Below, piece by piece: positions 8,333 through 17,285 of a DNA stretch of 64,000 nucleotides. The translations under genes and the position numbers were made by a program. A model generated the notes under the pieces. That model searched no databases, was not told the DNA's origin, and saw only the letters and a list, made by a program, of their open reading frames with translations. The DNA comes from Novispirillum itersonii (GTDB lineage Bacteria; Pseudomonadota; Alphaproteobacteria; Rhodospirillales; Rhodospirillaceae). The DNA is taken from positions 1 through 64,000 of the forward strand of contig NZ_JACIIX010000016.1 in the NCBI RefSeq assembly GCF_014205675.1, given 5' to 3'. Numbering within the stretch: position 1 is the first letter of the stretch; the number at the start of each line of letters is the position of its first letter.

Positions 8333-9550
8333 TTACGCGCCCATCTTGCGGCGCAGACGGCCGTTCAGCTCTTCCAGGAACAGGGTGGTGGTCATCCACG
8401 GCTGTTCCGGGCCGATCAGGATCGCCAGATCCTTGGTCATCTTGCCGGATTCAACGGCTTCGACGCAGACGGCTTCCAGCGCTTCGGCGAACTTCACCAC
8501 ATCCGGAGTGCCGTCGAACTCGCCACGGAACTTCAGGCCACGGGTCCACGCAAAGATCGAGGCGATCGGGTTGGTGGAGGTTTCCTTGCCCTGCTGGTGC
8601 AGGCGGTAGTGGCGGGTGACGGTGCCGTGGGCGGCTTCGGCCTCGACGGTCTTGCCATCGGGGCTCAGCAGCACGGAGGTCATCAGGCCCAGCGAGCCGA
8701 AGCCCTGGGCGACGGTGTCGGACTGCACGTCCCCGTCATAGTTCTTGCACGCCCAGACGAAGCCACCGGACCACTTCATGGCGCAGGCGACCATGTCGTC
8801 GATCAGACGGTGTTCGTAGGTGATGCCACGGGCCTTGAACTCAGCGGCGAATTCGGCGTCGAAGACTTCCTGGAACAGATCCTTGAAGCGGCCGTCATAG
8901 GCCTTCAGGATGGTGTTCTTGGTCGACAGGTACACCGGCCAGTTGCGCAGCAGACCATAGTTGAAGCAGGAGCGCGCGAAGCCACGGATGGATTCATCCA
9001 TGTTGTACATGCCCATGGCGACACCGGCACCCGGGAACTTGAACACTTCGTACTCAACCGGCTCACCACCGTCTTCCGGGGTGAACTTCATGGTCAGGGT
9101 GCCCTTGCCCGGCACCAGGAAATCGGTGGCGCGGTACTGGTCACCGAAGGCATGACGACCGATGACGATCGGCTGGGTCCAGCCCGGAACGTAACGCGGC
9201 ACGTTCTTGCAGATGATCGGCTCGCGGAACACGGTGCCGTCGAGGATGTTACGGATGGTCCCGTTCGGGGACTTCCACATCTTCTTCAGCTTGAACTCTT
9301 CGACGCGCTGCTCGTCCGGGGTGATGGTGGCGCACTTCACGCCGACGCCGTACTGCTTGATCGCATTGGCGGAGTCGATGGTGATCTGGTCGTTGGTCTC
9401 GTCGCGCTTTTCGATGCCCAGATCGTAGTACTTCAGATCGACATCGAGGTACGGAAGGATCAGCTTGTCCTTAATGAACTGCCAGATGATCCGGGTCATC
9501 TCGTCGCCGTCGAGTTCGACGATCGGATTGGCAACCTTAATCTTGCTCAT
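8333..9550 (-). CDS. icd: NADP-dependent isocitrate dehydrogenase
   Basis: This TCA-cycle enzyme oxidatively decarboxylates isocitrate to 2-oxoglutarate. The 405-aa product is the eukaryote-like type II subfamily ([71 protein letters not shown]), common in alphaproteobacteria. The ATG at 9550 matches the family start; an open frame continues 52 codons upstream without similarity. The gene is transcribed alone, with its own terminator. Confidence 0.97.
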   Translation of the reverse strand: MSKIKVANPIVELDGDEMTRIIWQFIKDKLILPYLDVDLKYYDLGIEKRDETNDQITIDSANAIKQYGVGVKCATITPDEQRVEEFKLKKMWKSPNGTIRNILDGTVFREPIICKNVPRYVPGWTQPIVIGRHAFGDQYRATDFLVPGKGTLTMKFTPEDGGEPVEYEVFKFPGAGVAMGMYNMDESIRGFARSCFNYGLLRNWPVYLSTKNTILKAYDGRFKDLFQEVFDAEFAAEFKARGITYEHRLIDDMVACAMKWSGGFVWACKNYDGDVQSDTVAQGFGSLGLMTSVLLSPDGKTVEAEAAHGTVTRHYRLHQQGKETSTNPIASIFAWTRGLKFRGEFDGTPDVVKFAEALEAVCVEAVESGKMTKDLAILIGPEQPWMTTTLFLEELNGRLRRKMGA

Positions 9551-9751
9551 GTGGTCAGGCCCCTGTGGAGGTGAAGCAGGTTCAGAGCTGAAATCCGCCG
9601 GGGTGCGCCCCGATATGCCCACCCGGACGGGGCAGACACCCTGCCCCCTGCGGATGGTCACCACCGGCACCGGTTCGATGCCTCGGACGCCGCACATTAT
9701 GCACAAGGCGGCGCTGATGCAAGACGGAATGGTTTTTTGGCATGGGTGGGA

Positions 9752-9777
9752 TCAGCCTGCCCAAAGGGGCAGGCTGA
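9752..9777. terminator. Hairpin between icd and the LOG-family gene
   Basis: A perfect 11-bp stem (9752-9762 with 9767-9777) closes the tetraloop AAAG, 35 bp past the LOG-family stop codon. On the minus strand no T-run follows directly, so termination would be weak or Rho-assisted. A six-T run lies just left of it on the + strand. Confidence 0.55.
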
Positions 9778-9812
9778 GGCAAACGGAGCCAAAATCCCGG
9801 ACCGGACCGGGA

Positions 9813-10400
9813 TCAGAACCGCTCCGGCCGGGCCGCCGGGGCAGAGACGGGCAGCAGATCCCGCGCCGCCTGCAAGGCCTGCGGGGCACTGTCCACCACC
9901 GAAAACATCCCCAGATGTTTCTCCCGGATGAACCCGGCCTCCAGCATCGACCGGCAGAAGGTCAGCAGACCGTCCCAGTATCCGGCGGTATTGACCACGA
10001 TCACCGGTTTGGCGTGCAGGTTGAGCTGCTTCCACGTCAGGATCTCGAAGGTTTCATCCAGCGTGCCGAATCCGCCGGGCAGAACGGCAATGGCATCGCT
10101 GCGCTCGAACATCATGCGCTTGCGGGTATGCATATCGGGCACAACATGCAGCTCGGTCAGGCCATCGAGGGCGATTTCCGCCGTCTGAAGGTGCTCGGGG
10201 ATGATGCCGACCACCTCACCGCCATGCGCCAGCACTGCACGGGCCACCACCCCCATGATACCGATGCCGCCGCCGCCGTAGACCAGCCGCACGCCGTTCT
10301 CCGCCATGGCACGGCCCAGCGCCGCCGCCTCGTCGGCGTAGGCAGGCAGAGCCCCCGGCGAGGCCCCACAGAACACACACAATGACCGCAGTTCCGGCAT
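9813..10400 (-). CDS. LOG-family protein (cytokinin riboside 5'-monophosphate phosphoribohydrolase type)
   Basis: The 195-aa product carries the LOG signatures FCGASPG near the N-terminus, GGGGIGIMG, and the nucleotide-hydrolysis motif PGGFGTLDE. Family members hydrolyse nucleoside 5'-monophosphates to base and ribose 5-phosphate. In bacteria the usual role is nucleotide housekeeping; cytokinin activation is known only in some. The ATG of MPELRSLCVF is chosen as the family start; the frame is open 25 codons upstream. It is a single gene between icd and the divergent cytochrome c'. Confidence 0.9.
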   Translation of the reverse strand: MPELRSLCVFCGASPGALPAYADEAAALGRAMAENGVRLVYGGGGIGIMGVVARAVLAHGGEVVGIIPEHLQTAEIALDGLTELHVVPDMHTRKRMMFERSDAIAVLPGGFGTLDETFEILTWKQLNLHAKPVIVVNTAGYWDGLLTFCRSMLEAGFIREKHLGMFSVVDSAPQALQAARDLLPVSAPAARPERF

Positions 10401-10696
10401 TCTCTTTGATCCTTGTCTCAAATCCGCACTGATCTGGTGCCCTGCACAATCGCGGGGCGGTTCCCGGTCTGTCAAGGCACAGCCCGGAGACAGCCCGTCG
10501 GCAGCCTGCCATGCGATCAGAACGGCTTACGATCACTGCTGCATTGCAATGGGGTTCATCTCCGGTTCATGCTGCTCACTGTTTCGTGATTTGCTGCTGC
10601 CCCGTTCGCCCCTTACCAACAGAGGTTGCCTGAAGCAGCCCGAAGGCCTGCGGCGCGGCCCAACCAAACCTTATAATAATCCCGGAGTATCCCGTC

Positions 10697-11143
10697 ATGC
10701 GTGTTATCCAGGCCCTGACCCTTGGCGCAGCCCTGCTGGCCACCACTGCCGCCACCGCTTTCGCCGGCGATGCCGATGTGGTCAAGTACCGGCAGAAGAA
10801 CATGGAAATCATGGGCGCCCACATGAACTCCATCGCCGCGATCGTCAAGGGCGACGTCACCAACAAAGATCAGCTGGCAGCCCATGCCAAGGGCCTGTCC
10901 GCCGCCGCCGCCCTGGCGCCGGGTGCCTTCAAAACTCAGGCCCAGACCAGCGAATCGACCGCCAAGCCGGACGTCTGGGCTGACTGGGCCAAGGTTGAAG
11001 CCGGGTTCGAAAGCCTGCGCACCAAGGCTGACGCCCTGGCTGTCGCCGCCGCTGCCGGGGACCAGTCCGCCATCGGCGCCGCCGTCGGCGACATCGGCAA
11101 GAGCTGTAAGTCCTGCCACGACAACTTCCGTGTGAAGAAGTAA
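10697..11143 (+). CDS. Cytochrome c' / c-556 family, periplasmic
   Basis: The 148-aa precursor has a Sec signal peptide (cleavage near AFA-GDADVV, residues 22-24), a four-helix bundle, and one C-terminal haem site, C137-x2-C140-H141 (CKSCHDNF), ten residues from the end as in cytochromes c' and c-556. These proteins bind NO or shuttle electrons in the periplasm. The start follows a CGGAG site. No redox partner is adjacent. Confidence 0.92.
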   Translation: MRVIQALTLGAALLATTAATAFAGDADVVKYRQKNMEIMGAHMNSIAAIVKGDVTNKDQLAAHAKGLSAAAALAPGAFKTQAQTSESTAKPDVWADWAKVEAGFESLRTKADALAVAAAAGDQSAIGAAVGDIGKSCKSCHDNFRVKK

Positions 11144-11173
11144 GCCTTACCCCCAGAAACAGGCTTCCAAAAG

Positions 11174-11205
11174 ACAGGGTCGGAACACTCCGGCCCTGTT
11201 TTTTT
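11174..11205 (+). terminator. Intrinsic terminator of the cytochrome c' gene
   Basis: A 10-bp stem (11174-11183 with 11190-11199, one G-T pair) is followed by a seven-T run ending at 11205. It lies 30 bp past the stop codon. Confidence 0.9.
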
Positions 11206-11246
11206 CAGCGCTGTCCTGTTCTGCCCGCCAGAGGCACGTCCGCCTG

Positions 11247-13730
11247 TCAGTCCGCGTGACGCGGCAGGCGCAGGTGCAGGGTTGTTCCCTCTCCGCGCAC
11301 CGAGACCACCTCCAGATCCCCGCCCAGCAGACGGGCCAGACGGCGTACCCCGGCCAATGGCAGCACCGAAGCCTTCAGGGACCCCGCCGTCCCGAACGGA
11401 TCATCAATCACCGCCTGCTCATCCTCCGTCAGGCCGATTCCGGTATCCGCCACCGTAATCAGGACCGTCCCCGGCCCTTCCTCCGGATCCGGCTGCACCG
11501 CCAGCGTCACCTGCCCGTCCGCCGGAGTGAAATACAGCGCCGTCAGCATCATCGTCTGCACCGCCCGCTCCACCGCCTCGGGGGCGGCGGCGGCCCGCCC
11601 GGTCTGCGGATCGCAGTCAAAGTGCAGGATCACCCCTTTTTGGCGGAACGGCTCCCGGCAGTCCGACAGCACCCGCGCCAGCAGAGGCTGGATCTCCGCC
11701 TCATCGGCGGGCAGGGCCGCCACATCCTGTTCCAGCGTCAGCAGATCGGCGGCGGCCCCGGTCATCTGCCCGGCCAGCCGGGCCGCATCGGCAATCCCGG
11801 CCACATAGTCCGTCTGCCGGACATTCAGGCTGCCGTAATATCCGGCGGACAGGATTTCCGAGAAGCCAAGGATGGTGGTCAGCGGGGCCCGCAACTCCTC
11901 CGCCAGACCGGTCAGAAACGCCGACAGACCCGCCACCGTCGGTTCCGCCGCCGGAAGCCGGGACATCGCCTGAAGCTGGATCACCAGCACCGCCCCATCC
12001 GGCAGCGGCACCCCGGTGACATCCAGCCAGCGCCCGGCCCCGCCGCTCAGGCGGCCCTGCCGCAGGGTGCGGCCTGACGGCGGTGCCGTCACCAGCGCCC
12101 GCACATCCTGCCACGCCGCCGCCTCACGGTACTCCTCCGGCAGGGCGGCAGTCAGGTCGGCCAGCAGCGGCGCGGCTTCCGCCAGATCGGGCGACACCGC
12201 CCACAATGCCCGGAACGCCGGATTGGACAGCCGCAGGCGGCCATCGGCGCCAAACACCGCCACCGCTTCCCGCAGATGGTCGATGGTTTCCCGCTGCACC
12301 GCCACCAGTTCCTTCAGGCTGGCCTCCAGCGCCAGACGGTCGGTCACGTCCTCATAGGTCGCCAGCAATCCGCCCAGCGGATGCGGGGCCACCACCCGGC
12401 GCAGGGTCTTGCCATCCGGGCGGTGCATCAGGTCCTCAAACGGTTCCAGCAGGGACTTGAAGCGGGACAGCTCCTGTTCCTTGAAGGCCGGAAAATCAGC
12501 CACCTCCGGCAGTTTTCGGCGCTGACGCAGGGCGTCCAGCACATCGGAGTAGGTCGGTTCCTCGCTGTCGAGCCAGCTGTCATCCACCCCCCACAGCCGG
12601 GCAAAGGCGGTGTTGTGGAACCGCAGACGGGTGTCTGGCCCATAGATCACGATGGCGGTGCCCAGACGTTCCAGCACCGCCGCATGGCTGGCGGCTTCCT
12701 GTTCCAGCGTCAGGCGCAGGCTTTCCGCCCGGGTCTGGTCCAGCGCCAGCCCGACCGTCACCGTGCCCTCATCCCCGCTGGTGCAGGGGATCTCCCGCAC
12801 ATCCATCAGGCGACGCGCCCCGTTCAGCACCACATGGAAGGAGGCAGAACGGGCCTCGCCCGCCGCCCGCGCCGCCGAGGCCAGGGCCCGCAGCTCCCGC
12901 GCTTCCGATCCGGTCACCAGTTCCCGCTCGGCGTGTTGCAGATCCTCCTCGCCGGCAGCTTCCACCGCCCGCAGGAAGGCCCGGTTCCCCGAAACCACCC
13001 GCAGGTCAGCATCACGCCGCCACACCGGCAGCGGCAGGGCATCCAGCACATCCTGTACCTGCTGGGCCTGTTGCCGCCAGACACGGGCCTCGTCCTCCGC
13101 CAGACGGGCCGCCGTTTCCTCTTCCGTCACATCGCGGACCCACAGCACATCCCCCTGCGGCACCCCGTCGCCATCAAAGGCCCGGATCCCGCGCACCTGC
13201 ACCCAGCGGCGCAGGTCACCATCATCAAACGGGCGCAGCAGCAGGGTCATGCGGAAGCCCTCCCCCTGCCGCCGCAACCCGAGCAGGGCCGCCCGCAGCC
13301 GAAGGGAATCCGCCTCAACAAAGGCATCCAGACAGTCCCGGATGGTGGAAGCCTGCCCGGCATAGAGCGACAGGATCACCGCCAGCCGCCGCGAGCAGTC
13401 CCCCCCGGCCAGCAGGCTGTCGTCTTCCGGGGTTGCCCCGTCCGCCGGGAGAGCGGCAGGCCGCGCCCACAGGAACCAGCCATCCGGCGCGGTATCCAGC
13501 GCCCGGTCCAGCAGAACGGAGCGATCCTGTAGACGGACCACCGTCTCATCGGCCCGGCGACGGCGGAACCATTGCCACCACAGGATCAGCAGCAACGGCG
13601 GCAGCAGCACCACCAGCCCGGACACGGCGGAGACCATGCCCTCGCCGCTGGCGGCGGGCATCAGCAGGGCCAGCAGCCGCATCCAGATCCCCGGCGGGGT
13701 GCTTTCCTGAAATTCCAGAGCGCTTTCCAT
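11247..13730 (-). CDS. Multi-PAS sensor kinase homologue lacking the phosphoacceptor His, DivL-like
   Basis: The 827-aa product has one N-terminal membrane helix (about residues 33-52, LVVLLPPLLLILWWQWF), at least three PAS-type segments, then a HisKA/HATPase core. The H-box reads GLAEELRAPLTTILGFSE: the phosphoacceptor position (codon 11898-11900, about residue 611) is Glu, not His. The N-box Asn residues are Thr (MMLTALYFTP), and the G2 region after FGTAGSLKAS lacks GxGxG. The G1 box DTGIGL is kept. This architecture, and the ELRxPLTTIxGFSE segment, are those of alphaproteobacterial DivL, which has Tyr at this position. It is probably a signalling scaffold or allosteric regulator rather than a kinase. 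The start at MESALEF is the first ATG after unconserved sequence. Confidence 0.82.
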   Translation of the reverse strand: MESALEFQESTPPGIWMRLLALLMPAASGEGMVSAVSGLVVLLPPLLLILWWQWFRRRRADETVVRLQDRSVLLDRALDTAPDGWFLWARPAALPADGATPEDDSLLAGGDCSRRLAVILSLYAGQASTIRDCLDAFVEADSLRLRAALLGLRRQGEGFRMTLLLRPFDDGDLRRWVQVRGIRAFDGDGVPQGDVLWVRDVTEEETAARLAEDEARVWRQQAQQVQDVLDALPLPVWRRDADLRVVSGNRAFLRAVEAAGEEDLQHAERELVTGSEARELRALASAARAAGEARSASFHVVLNGARRLMDVREIPCTSGDEGTVTVGLALDQTRAESLRLTLEQEAASHAAVLERLGTAIVIYGPDTRLRFHNTAFARLWGVDDSWLDSEEPTYSDVLDALRQRRKLPEVADFPAFKEQELSRFKSLLEPFEDLMHRPDGKTLRRVVAPHPLGGLLATYEDVTDRLALEASLKELVAVQRETIDHLREAVAVFGADGRLRLSNPAFRALWAVSPDLAEAAPLLADLTAALPEEYREAAAWQDVRALVTAPPSGRTLRQGRLSGGAGRWLDVTGVPLPDGAVLVIQLQAMSRLPAAEPTVAGLSAFLTGLAEELRAPLTTILGFSEILSAGYYGSLNVRQTDYVAGIADAARLAGQMTGAAADLLTLEQDVAALPADEAEIQPLLARVLSDCREPFRQKGVILHFDCDPQTGRAAAAPEAVERAVQTMMLTALYFTPADGQVTLAVQPDPEEGPGTVLITVADTGIGLTEDEQAVIDDPFGTAGSLKASVLPLAGVRRLARLLGGDLEVVSVRGEGTTLHLRLPRHAD

Positions 13731-13834
13731 CAGAACACCCGTTTCCCCACACCGTCCGCAGCCCCGTGGTACCGCGCCGCCAGAAAACCACAGGCGGCGA
13801 ATCGGGCACAACCGCTTTCCCCGCCTGACGGCGG

Positions 13835-14467
13835 TTATCCACCGGCGATTTCATCGTCCAGAGCGTCCGGACTGTCGGCATCAATCACCCGCCGGGCGAT
13901 ATCATGGCTGAAGCCCTGCCGGGCCAGCGCCGCCATATCCCGTTCCCGCCGGTCTTCCCGCGCCGCGCCATCCCGCCATGGCCCCAGACGGCGGCGGCGG
14001 GCATAGGCGGCGGCCGCCTGAAGATCGCGCAGACGCGGATCCTCTACCCCGGTTTCCTCGGCCACCCGCTCCAGCGCCTGATCGATGACCTCGGCGGCAA
14101 CCCCTTTCCGGCCCAGCGCCATGCGGATTCCCCGCTGCGAAGTCCCCCGCCCGGACAGGCTGCGGACCCGCCCTTCGGCGAACGCCTGATCATTCAGCAG
14201 CCCCAGCCGTTCCAGATCGGTCAGCAGCGCCTCAATCCAGCCCTCCACCTCTGCCGGATCACCGCCGTGATGGTCCAGCGACCGCCGGGCCTTCCGCCGC
14301 AGCACCTGCGCCACCGCCGACCGGCTGGCGGAAAACCGCTGCAAATAATACAGGGCGGCATTGCGCAGGGACGCCGGGGAGACCTTGCGCGGCACCTTTA
14401 CCGCCCGTTTTGCCCCATCTGTCTCCGGCTTGCGTCCGCTGTCATTTGTCTGCACTGTCTGCGCCAT
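13835..14467 (-). CDS. recX: Regulatory protein RecX
   Basis: RecX caps or blocks RecA filaments. The 210-aa product is built of three-helix repeats (PASLRNAALYYLQRFSASR, LLNDQAFAEGRVRS, SQRGIRMALGRKGV and so on) typical of RecX, with a basic N-terminus and a longer than usual C-terminus. recA is not in the window. It is divergent to the ABC permease gene. Confidence 0.9.
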   Translation of the reverse strand: MAQTVQTNDSGRKPETDGAKRAVKVPRKVSPASLRNAALYYLQRFSASRSAVAQVLRRKARRSLDHHGGDPAEVEGWIEALLTDLERLGLLNDQAFAEGRVRSLSGRGTSQRGIRMALGRKGVAAEVIDQALERVAEETGVEDPRLRDLQAAAAYARRRRLGPWRDGAAREDRRERDMAALARQGFSHDIARRVIDADSPDALDDEIAGG

Positions 14468-14601
14468 CCGTTGCTATTCTCCCATGGGCCTTACACCAGA
14501 GGGAGGCCTTTCCACATGGGGTCCTTTTCCTCTGGCGGTCCGGTCCCGGCCCGCCCTATATGCTGGCCCTGACCCCGGATCCGAAACGAGAGCTGCCGTC
14601 C

Positions 14602-15447
14602 ATGTCCGCCAACACCGTGCCGCCGGAACCCCGGCTGACCGCCCTTGCCACCGAACCGCTGTGCCAGCCGCGCCGCCTTGGCGTCGTCAACTGGCTGGGC
14701 CTGTGGGAACTGTATCTGAAGGAAGTCCGCCGCTTCATCAAGGTCTGGCTACAGACCATCGCCGCCCCGGTGGTGACATCGCTGCTGTTTCTGGCGATCT
14801 TCGCGCTGGCGCTGGGCGGTGACGTGCGGATGGCCGGACCGGTCAGCTTTCTGGAATTCCTCGCCCCCGGGCTGATCATGATGACGATGGTGCAGAACGC
14901 CTTCGCCAACACCTCCAGCTCCGTCATCATTGCCAAAGTGCAGGGCAACATCGTCGACCTGCTGATGCCGCCGCTGTCGCCGCTGGAAATCACATTGGGC
15001 CTGTCCCTCGGCGGTGTCACCCGCGGGCTGGTGGTCGGGCTGGTGGTCGGTGTGTGCATGCTGCCCTTCGTCACCCTGCACATTCACCACATCGGCTACA
15101 TCCTGTTCCATGCCGTCGGCGCCAGCCTGATCCTCAGCCTGCTCGGCACGCTGGGCGGAGTCTGGTCGGAAAAGTTCGACCACATGGCGGCGATCACCAA
15201 CTTCATCGTCACCCCGCTGTCGTTCCTGTCCGGGACCTTCTATTCCATCGACCGCCTGCCGGAATCCTTCCGCTTCCTCGCCCATATCAACCCGTTCTTC
15301 TACATGATTGACGGGTTCCGCTATGGCTTCATCGGCCATGACTCCGCCCTGCCGGTCACCGGGCTGATCGTGGTTGCCGCCACCAACGCCGTGCTGATGC
15401 TGCTGTGCTATGTGCTGGTGCGGTCGGGCTATAAGCTGAAGGCCTAA
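14602..15447 (+). CDS. ABC-2 type transporter permease
   Basis: The 281-aa product has six predicted membrane helices and the ABC-2 permease pattern (FLEFLAPGLIMMTMVQNAF, VQGNIVDLLMPPLSP, FIVTPLSFLSGTFYSIDRLP, INPFFYMIDGFRYGFIG). It belongs to the YadH/NodJ-like export permeases. The matching ATPase gene is not adjacent, so it either pairs with a subunit coded elsewhere or is an orphan. I start at MSANTVPPEP (ATG 14602); 64 upstream codons are open but unrelated. Its last codons form the left arm of a terminator. Confidence 0.9.
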   Translation: MSANTVPPEPRLTALATEPLCQPRRLGVVNWLGLWELYLKEVRRFIKVWLQTIAAPVVTSLLFLAIFALALGGDVRMAGPVSFLEFLAPGLIMMTMVQNAFANTSSSVIIAKVQGNIVDLLMPPLSPLEITLGLSLGGVTRGLVVGLVVGVCMLPFVTLHIHHIGYILFHAVGASLILSLLGTLGGVWSEKFDHMAAITNFIVTPLSFLSGTFYSIDRLPESFRFLAHINPFFYMIDGFRYGFIGHDSALPVTGLIVVAATNAVLMLLCYVLVRSGYKLKA

Positions 15448-15460
15448 CGGCCTTCTTTTT
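15438..15460 (+). terminator. Terminator overlapping the ABC permease stop codon
   Basis: The 7-bp stem GAAGGCC/GGCCTTC (15438-15444 with 15449-15455) has a TAAC loop and a five-T run. The loop contains the stop codon itself, so the stem begins inside the last two codons. Confidence 0.82.
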
Positions 15461-15461
15461 C

Positions 15462-15783
15462 GGTCCCTCACACGCCGGGCGCGGACATCCGTCCGCTTGG
15501 CTTACGTCCGCACGGGCGGACAGGCCCTCAATGGGCCAGTCGCTGCGCTCCGCTTTTTTGGTGGGTCCCTCAATCGCCGGGCGCGGACATCCGTCCGCTT
15601 GGCTTACGCGCGAACGGTCGCGCGGGCCCTCAATGGGCCAGTCGCTGCGCTCCGCTTTTTTGGTGGGCCCCTTGTATGTTTGGCCCCTCAGTCGGCGGGC
15701 GGGCGCATCCGCGCCCTTGCCTCACGTGCCCATGTGGGCACGGGGCCTCAATGGCCCAGTCGGCCCCGCAGGGGCCTCCAAGA
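15462..15783. repeat. Three ~102-bp tandem units, each with three covarying hairpins
   Basis: Units begin at 15462, 15564 and about 15682. Each has hairpin A (loop ATCC), hairpin B (loop ACGG or ATGT) and hairpin C (loop TCAAT). Stems for A: GCGGAC/GTCCGC (15481-15496), the same at 15583-15598, GGGCGC/GCGCCC at 15701-15716. For B: GTCCGC/GCGGAC (15506-15521), GCGCGA/TCGCGC (15608-15623), GTGCCC/GGGCAC (15726-15741). For C: GGCCC/GGGCC twice and GGGCC/GGCCC in unit three. Unit three adds a hairpin GGCCCC-GCA-GGGGCC (15762-15776). Units one and two end in a six-T run. Open frames through the array are by-products of the repeat. I know no family name. Confidence 0.85.
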
Positions 15784-15896
15784 ACACGATGGAGATACGA
15801 CCCTCAAAGGCCGGGCGAAACGCTCTGTCGGGACACAAAACCATCCGCCCCCTCCCCCTCCCCAACCTTTTCTTACCCTCCCGGCCCATCAAATCC

Positions 15897-15960
15897 AGCC
15901 CATGACCGCCGCCGCTGTCATGGGCTGTCCGTTGACAAGACCCCGTCAACCCCCCACAAT
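15897..15960 (+). promoter_or_regulatory. Promoter and upstream inverted repeat for argD
   Basis: TTGACA at 15932-15937 and CACAAT at 15955-15960 are 17 bp apart, a good sigma-70 fit, with the argD ATG 87 bp downstream. Directly upstream lies a perfect 10-bp inverted repeat (15897-15906 with 15917-15926, AGCCCATGAC arms), and GTTGAC/GTCAAC arms flank the -35 spacer. These could be operator sites; which regulator binds is not known. Confidence 0.6.
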
Positions 15961-16047
15961 CCCGCGCTTTCCGGGGATCTTTTCACCGTATCGGGGCATT
16001 GCCCCACTGACTTCCCACCGATCCCCCTGTTGAGGACACGGAAAGCG

Positions 16048-17232
16048 ATGACCATCCCGGCTGTCATGCCCACCTATGCTCGGTTCGACCTCGCCTTTGA
16101 GCGGGGCGAAGGTGCCTGGATGTACACGGTGGACGGTCGACGATTCCTTGATTTCGGATCAGGCATCGCCGTCAACGCGCTGGGCCATGCCCATCCGCAT
16201 CTGGTGAAGGTCCTTCAGGATCAGGCTGCCACCCTGTGGCATACCTCCAACATGTTCCACATCCCCGGCCAGCAGAAACTGGCGGAGCGGCTGGTGGCCA
16301 ACACCTTTGCCGACACCGTGTTCTTCTGCAATTCCGGGGCCGAGGCACTGGAGCTGTCGATTAAGATCGCCCGCCGTTACCAGCAGTCGCAGGGCAATGG
16401 CCGCTATCGGGTCATCACCGCCCGCAACGCCTTCCATGGCCGCACGCTGGCAACGCTGGCCGCTGCCGGACAGCAGAAGTATCTCGAAGGCTTCGGCCCG
16501 GTAGTGGAAGGCTTTGACCATGTCGCCTTCGGCAACCTGAACGAAGCCCGCGCCGCCGTCACCCCGGAAACCGCCGCCGTGCTGGTGGAACCGATTCAGG
16601 GCGAAGGCGGGATCACCCCGGCCTCCGCCGACTATCTGCGCGGCCTGCGCGCCATGTGCGACGAATACGGCCTGCTGCTGATGTTTGACGAAGTGCAGTG
16701 TGGCGTCGGCCGCACCGGCAAGCTGTTCGATCACCAGTGGACCGGCATCACCCCCGACGTGATGGCCGTGGCCAAGGGGCTGGGCGGCGGGTTCCCGGTC
16801 GGGGCCTGTCTGGCCACCGAAAAGGCCGCCGCCTGCATGGGCGCCGGCAGCCATGGCTCCACCTTCGGCGGCAATCCGCTGGCGATGGCTGTCGCCAACG
16901 GCGTGCTGGATGTGGTGCTGGCCCCCGGCTTCCTCGATCAGGTCAATGCCACCGCCGCCGTGCTGTGGCCGAAGCTGGAAGCACTGGTTGCCAAATATCC
17001 GGGCGTCATCACCGAAGTCCGGGGCCGGGGGCTGATGATCGGCCTGAAGTGTGCCGTCACCAATTCCGATCTGGTGAAAGCCCTGCACGCACAGGGCATG
17101 GTCACCGTGGCCGGGGGCGACAATGTGGTCCGCCTGCTGCCGCCGCTGACCATCGGCGATGCCGAAATCGCCGCCGCCATTGAAAAACTGGACGGGGCCT
17201 GCGCCGCCCTGTCAGCCGGAGGGGCCGCGTAA
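16048..17232 (+). CDS. argD: Acetylornithine aminotransferase
   Basis: This PLP enzyme converts N-acetylglutamate semialdehyde to N-acetylornithine in arginine synthesis and may double as succinyldiaminopimelate aminotransferase. The 394-aa product is a class III aminotransferase: [54 protein letters not shown] and the PLP lysine in [15 protein letters not shown] start at [14 protein letters not shown] (ATG 16048) behind a GAGGAC site. argF follows 53 bp later, making a two-gene arginine operon. Confidence 0.96.
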   Translation: MTIPAVMPTYARFDLAFERGEGAWMYTVDGRRFLDFGSGIAVNALGHAHPHLVKVLQDQAATLWHTSNMFHIPGQQKLAERLVANTFADTVFFCNSGAEALELSIKIARRYQQSQGNGRYRVITARNAFHGRTLATLAAAGQQKYLEGFGPVVEGFDHVAFGNLNEARAAVTPETAAVLVEPIQGEGGITPASADYLRGLRAMCDEYGLLLMFDEVQCGVGRTGKLFDHQWTGITPDVMAVAKGLGGGFPVGACLATEKAAACMGAGSHGSTFGGNPLAMAVANGVLDVVLAPGFLDQVNATAAVLWPKLEALVAKYPGVITEVRGRGLMIGLKCAVTNSDLVKALHAQGMVTVAGGDNVVRLLPPLTIGDAEIAAAIEKLDGACAALSAGGAA

Positions 17233-17285
17233 GCCCCTCTCTCAAAAAGGGAGCCCGCCCGCAAGGGCGGGGTACTGTAACGATC

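Noticed and set aside
8198-9574. Long + strand frame (458 codons) opposite icd
   Set aside because: It is antisense to a gene with clear conserved motifs and gives a composition-biased product without known domains.
10672-10677. TATAAT as -10 of the cytochrome c' gene
   Set aside because: It is only about 20 bp from the ATG, would leave almost no leader with the RBS, and no acceptable -35 is at the right distance.
15462-15783. CRISPR array
   Set aside because: Units are 102 bp with internal hairpins and similar throughout; there are no regular short repeats with unique spacers and no cas genes.
15497-16033. Frames reading through the 102-bp repeats (repeated [13 protein letters not shown]-like product)
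   Set aside because: The repeat length is a multiple of three, so a repetitive product arises automatically; stems covary without respect for codons.
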